A stretch of DNA of 18,376 nucleotides from Pedosphaera sp. (lineage in GTDB: Bacteria; Verrucomicrobiota; Verrucomicrobiia; Limisphaerales; SXTU01), in the NCBI GenBank assembly GCA_009695395.1, contig SIBB01000020.1:1-18376 (forward strand). Direction: 5' to 3'. Both the position numbers and the translations under genes were made by a program. Shown here piece by piece: positions 18,019 to 18,376 of the stretch (position 1 is its first letter; the number at the start of each line of letters is the position of its first letter). Under the pieces are notes generated by a model. The model made no database searches, was not told the origin of the DNA, and worked only from the letters and a program-made list of their open reading frames with translations.

Positions 18019-18333
18019 TCAAGCCTGCGGCGGTGCGGCGGCGAGTGGGGGACTGAGCTTGATGACGGCCTCGCGCATTTCTTTGCCGGCCTTGAACTTC
18101 ACGACGGCGCGGGGGGGAATGGGCACGTCGTGGGCGGGGGCATTGGGATTGCGGCCGATGCGGGCCTTGCGGACCTTGACCTCGAAGACGCCGAAGTTGC
18201 GCAACTCGACGGTGTCTTCTTTGGCGAGGGCTTCGGTGATGTAGTTGAGCGTCTTTTGCACAACCTCCAGCACCTCCTGCTGGGAGAGGTTGGTTTCGTT
18301 GCTGATGCGGAGGACGAGGTCGCGTTTGGTCAT
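18019..18333 (-). CDS. HU/IHF family DNA-binding protein
   Basis: This is a small nucleoid protein that bends DNA as a dimer. The 104-residue chain follows the family layout: helical N-terminus (MTKRDLVLRISNETNLSQQE), NFGVFEVKVRKARIGRNP with the GRNP at residues 60-63 that marks the tip of the DNA-binding beta arm and its intercalating proline, and the closing VVKFKAGKEMREAV. A short Pro/Ala-rich tail (SPPLAAAPPQA) follows. The ATG at 18333 gives the standard N-terminus. The frame stays open to 18372, but the added residues have no family match. It lies on the same strand as nuoC with 120 bp between, and is probably a separate unit. Confidence 0.94.
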   Translation of the reverse strand: MTKRDLVLRISNETNLSQQEVLEVVQKTLNYITEALAKEDTVELRNFGVFEVKVRKARIGRNPNAPAHDVPIPPRAVVKFKAGKEMREAVIKLSPPLAAAPPQA

Positions 18334-18376
18334 AAGAGCTCTCGGTTCTGCGGCTTTAACGAGTTGGTGCACACTT

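Overview
The window is GC-rich DNA that most resembles a member of Verrucomicrobiota, probably of the Pedosphaera/Limisphaerales kind. The main clue is the prepilin-like protein at 2604-3377. Its N-terminus (GFTLIELLVVIAIIAILAG followed by MLLPALAKAK) and its C-terminal LFCDGHVE signature are typical of that phylum. Supporting clues are GTG starts, weak Shine-Dalgarno sites and spacers full of short-period repeats. The phylum call is inference.

Left part (1-6486), an accessory mix: the 3' end of a rhomboid protease gene on the plus strand converges on a minus-strand series. That series is an acetamidase/formamidase family enzyme, an exported concanavalin-A-like domain protein, a prepilin-like pseudopilin, a secreted HtrA-like protein that has lost its catalytic triad, and an intact secreted HtrA-like protease directly upstream of it. 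The spacers here hold nested inverted repeats (641-775), two facing copies of a palindromic element (1736-1804) and a heptamer tandem array (4894-4928).

Right part (6623-17898), one minus-strand respiratory complex I operon. In transcription order it reads nuoC, nuoD, nuoI, nuoH, nuoJ, nuoK, nuoL, nuoM, nuoM, nuoN. Most junctions overlap by 4 bp (ATGA or GTGA) or have gaps of a few bases. The exceptions are nuoD-nuoI (41 bp) and nuoH-nuoJ (99 bp, holding an inverted array of octamer repeats). A likely promoter lies just upstream of nuoC, and an HU-family DNA-binding protein gene sits upstream of that on the same strand. nuoA, nuoB, nuoE, nuoF and nuoG are not in the window.

The most notable feature is the membrane arm. 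There are two clearly different NuoM subunits, and NuoL has an extra segment of about 26 residues in the long lateral amphipathic helix near its C-terminus. This combination fits the proposed '2M' complex I with a fourth antiporter-like subunit. One of the two NuoM proteins also has leucine in place of the normally conserved TM7 lysine. The peripheral subunit NuoI carries a roughly 70-residue Ala/Lys/Pro-rich tail.

Long antisense and off-frame open frames are common here. They are by-products of GC-rich genes for hydrophobic proteins and are not annotated.
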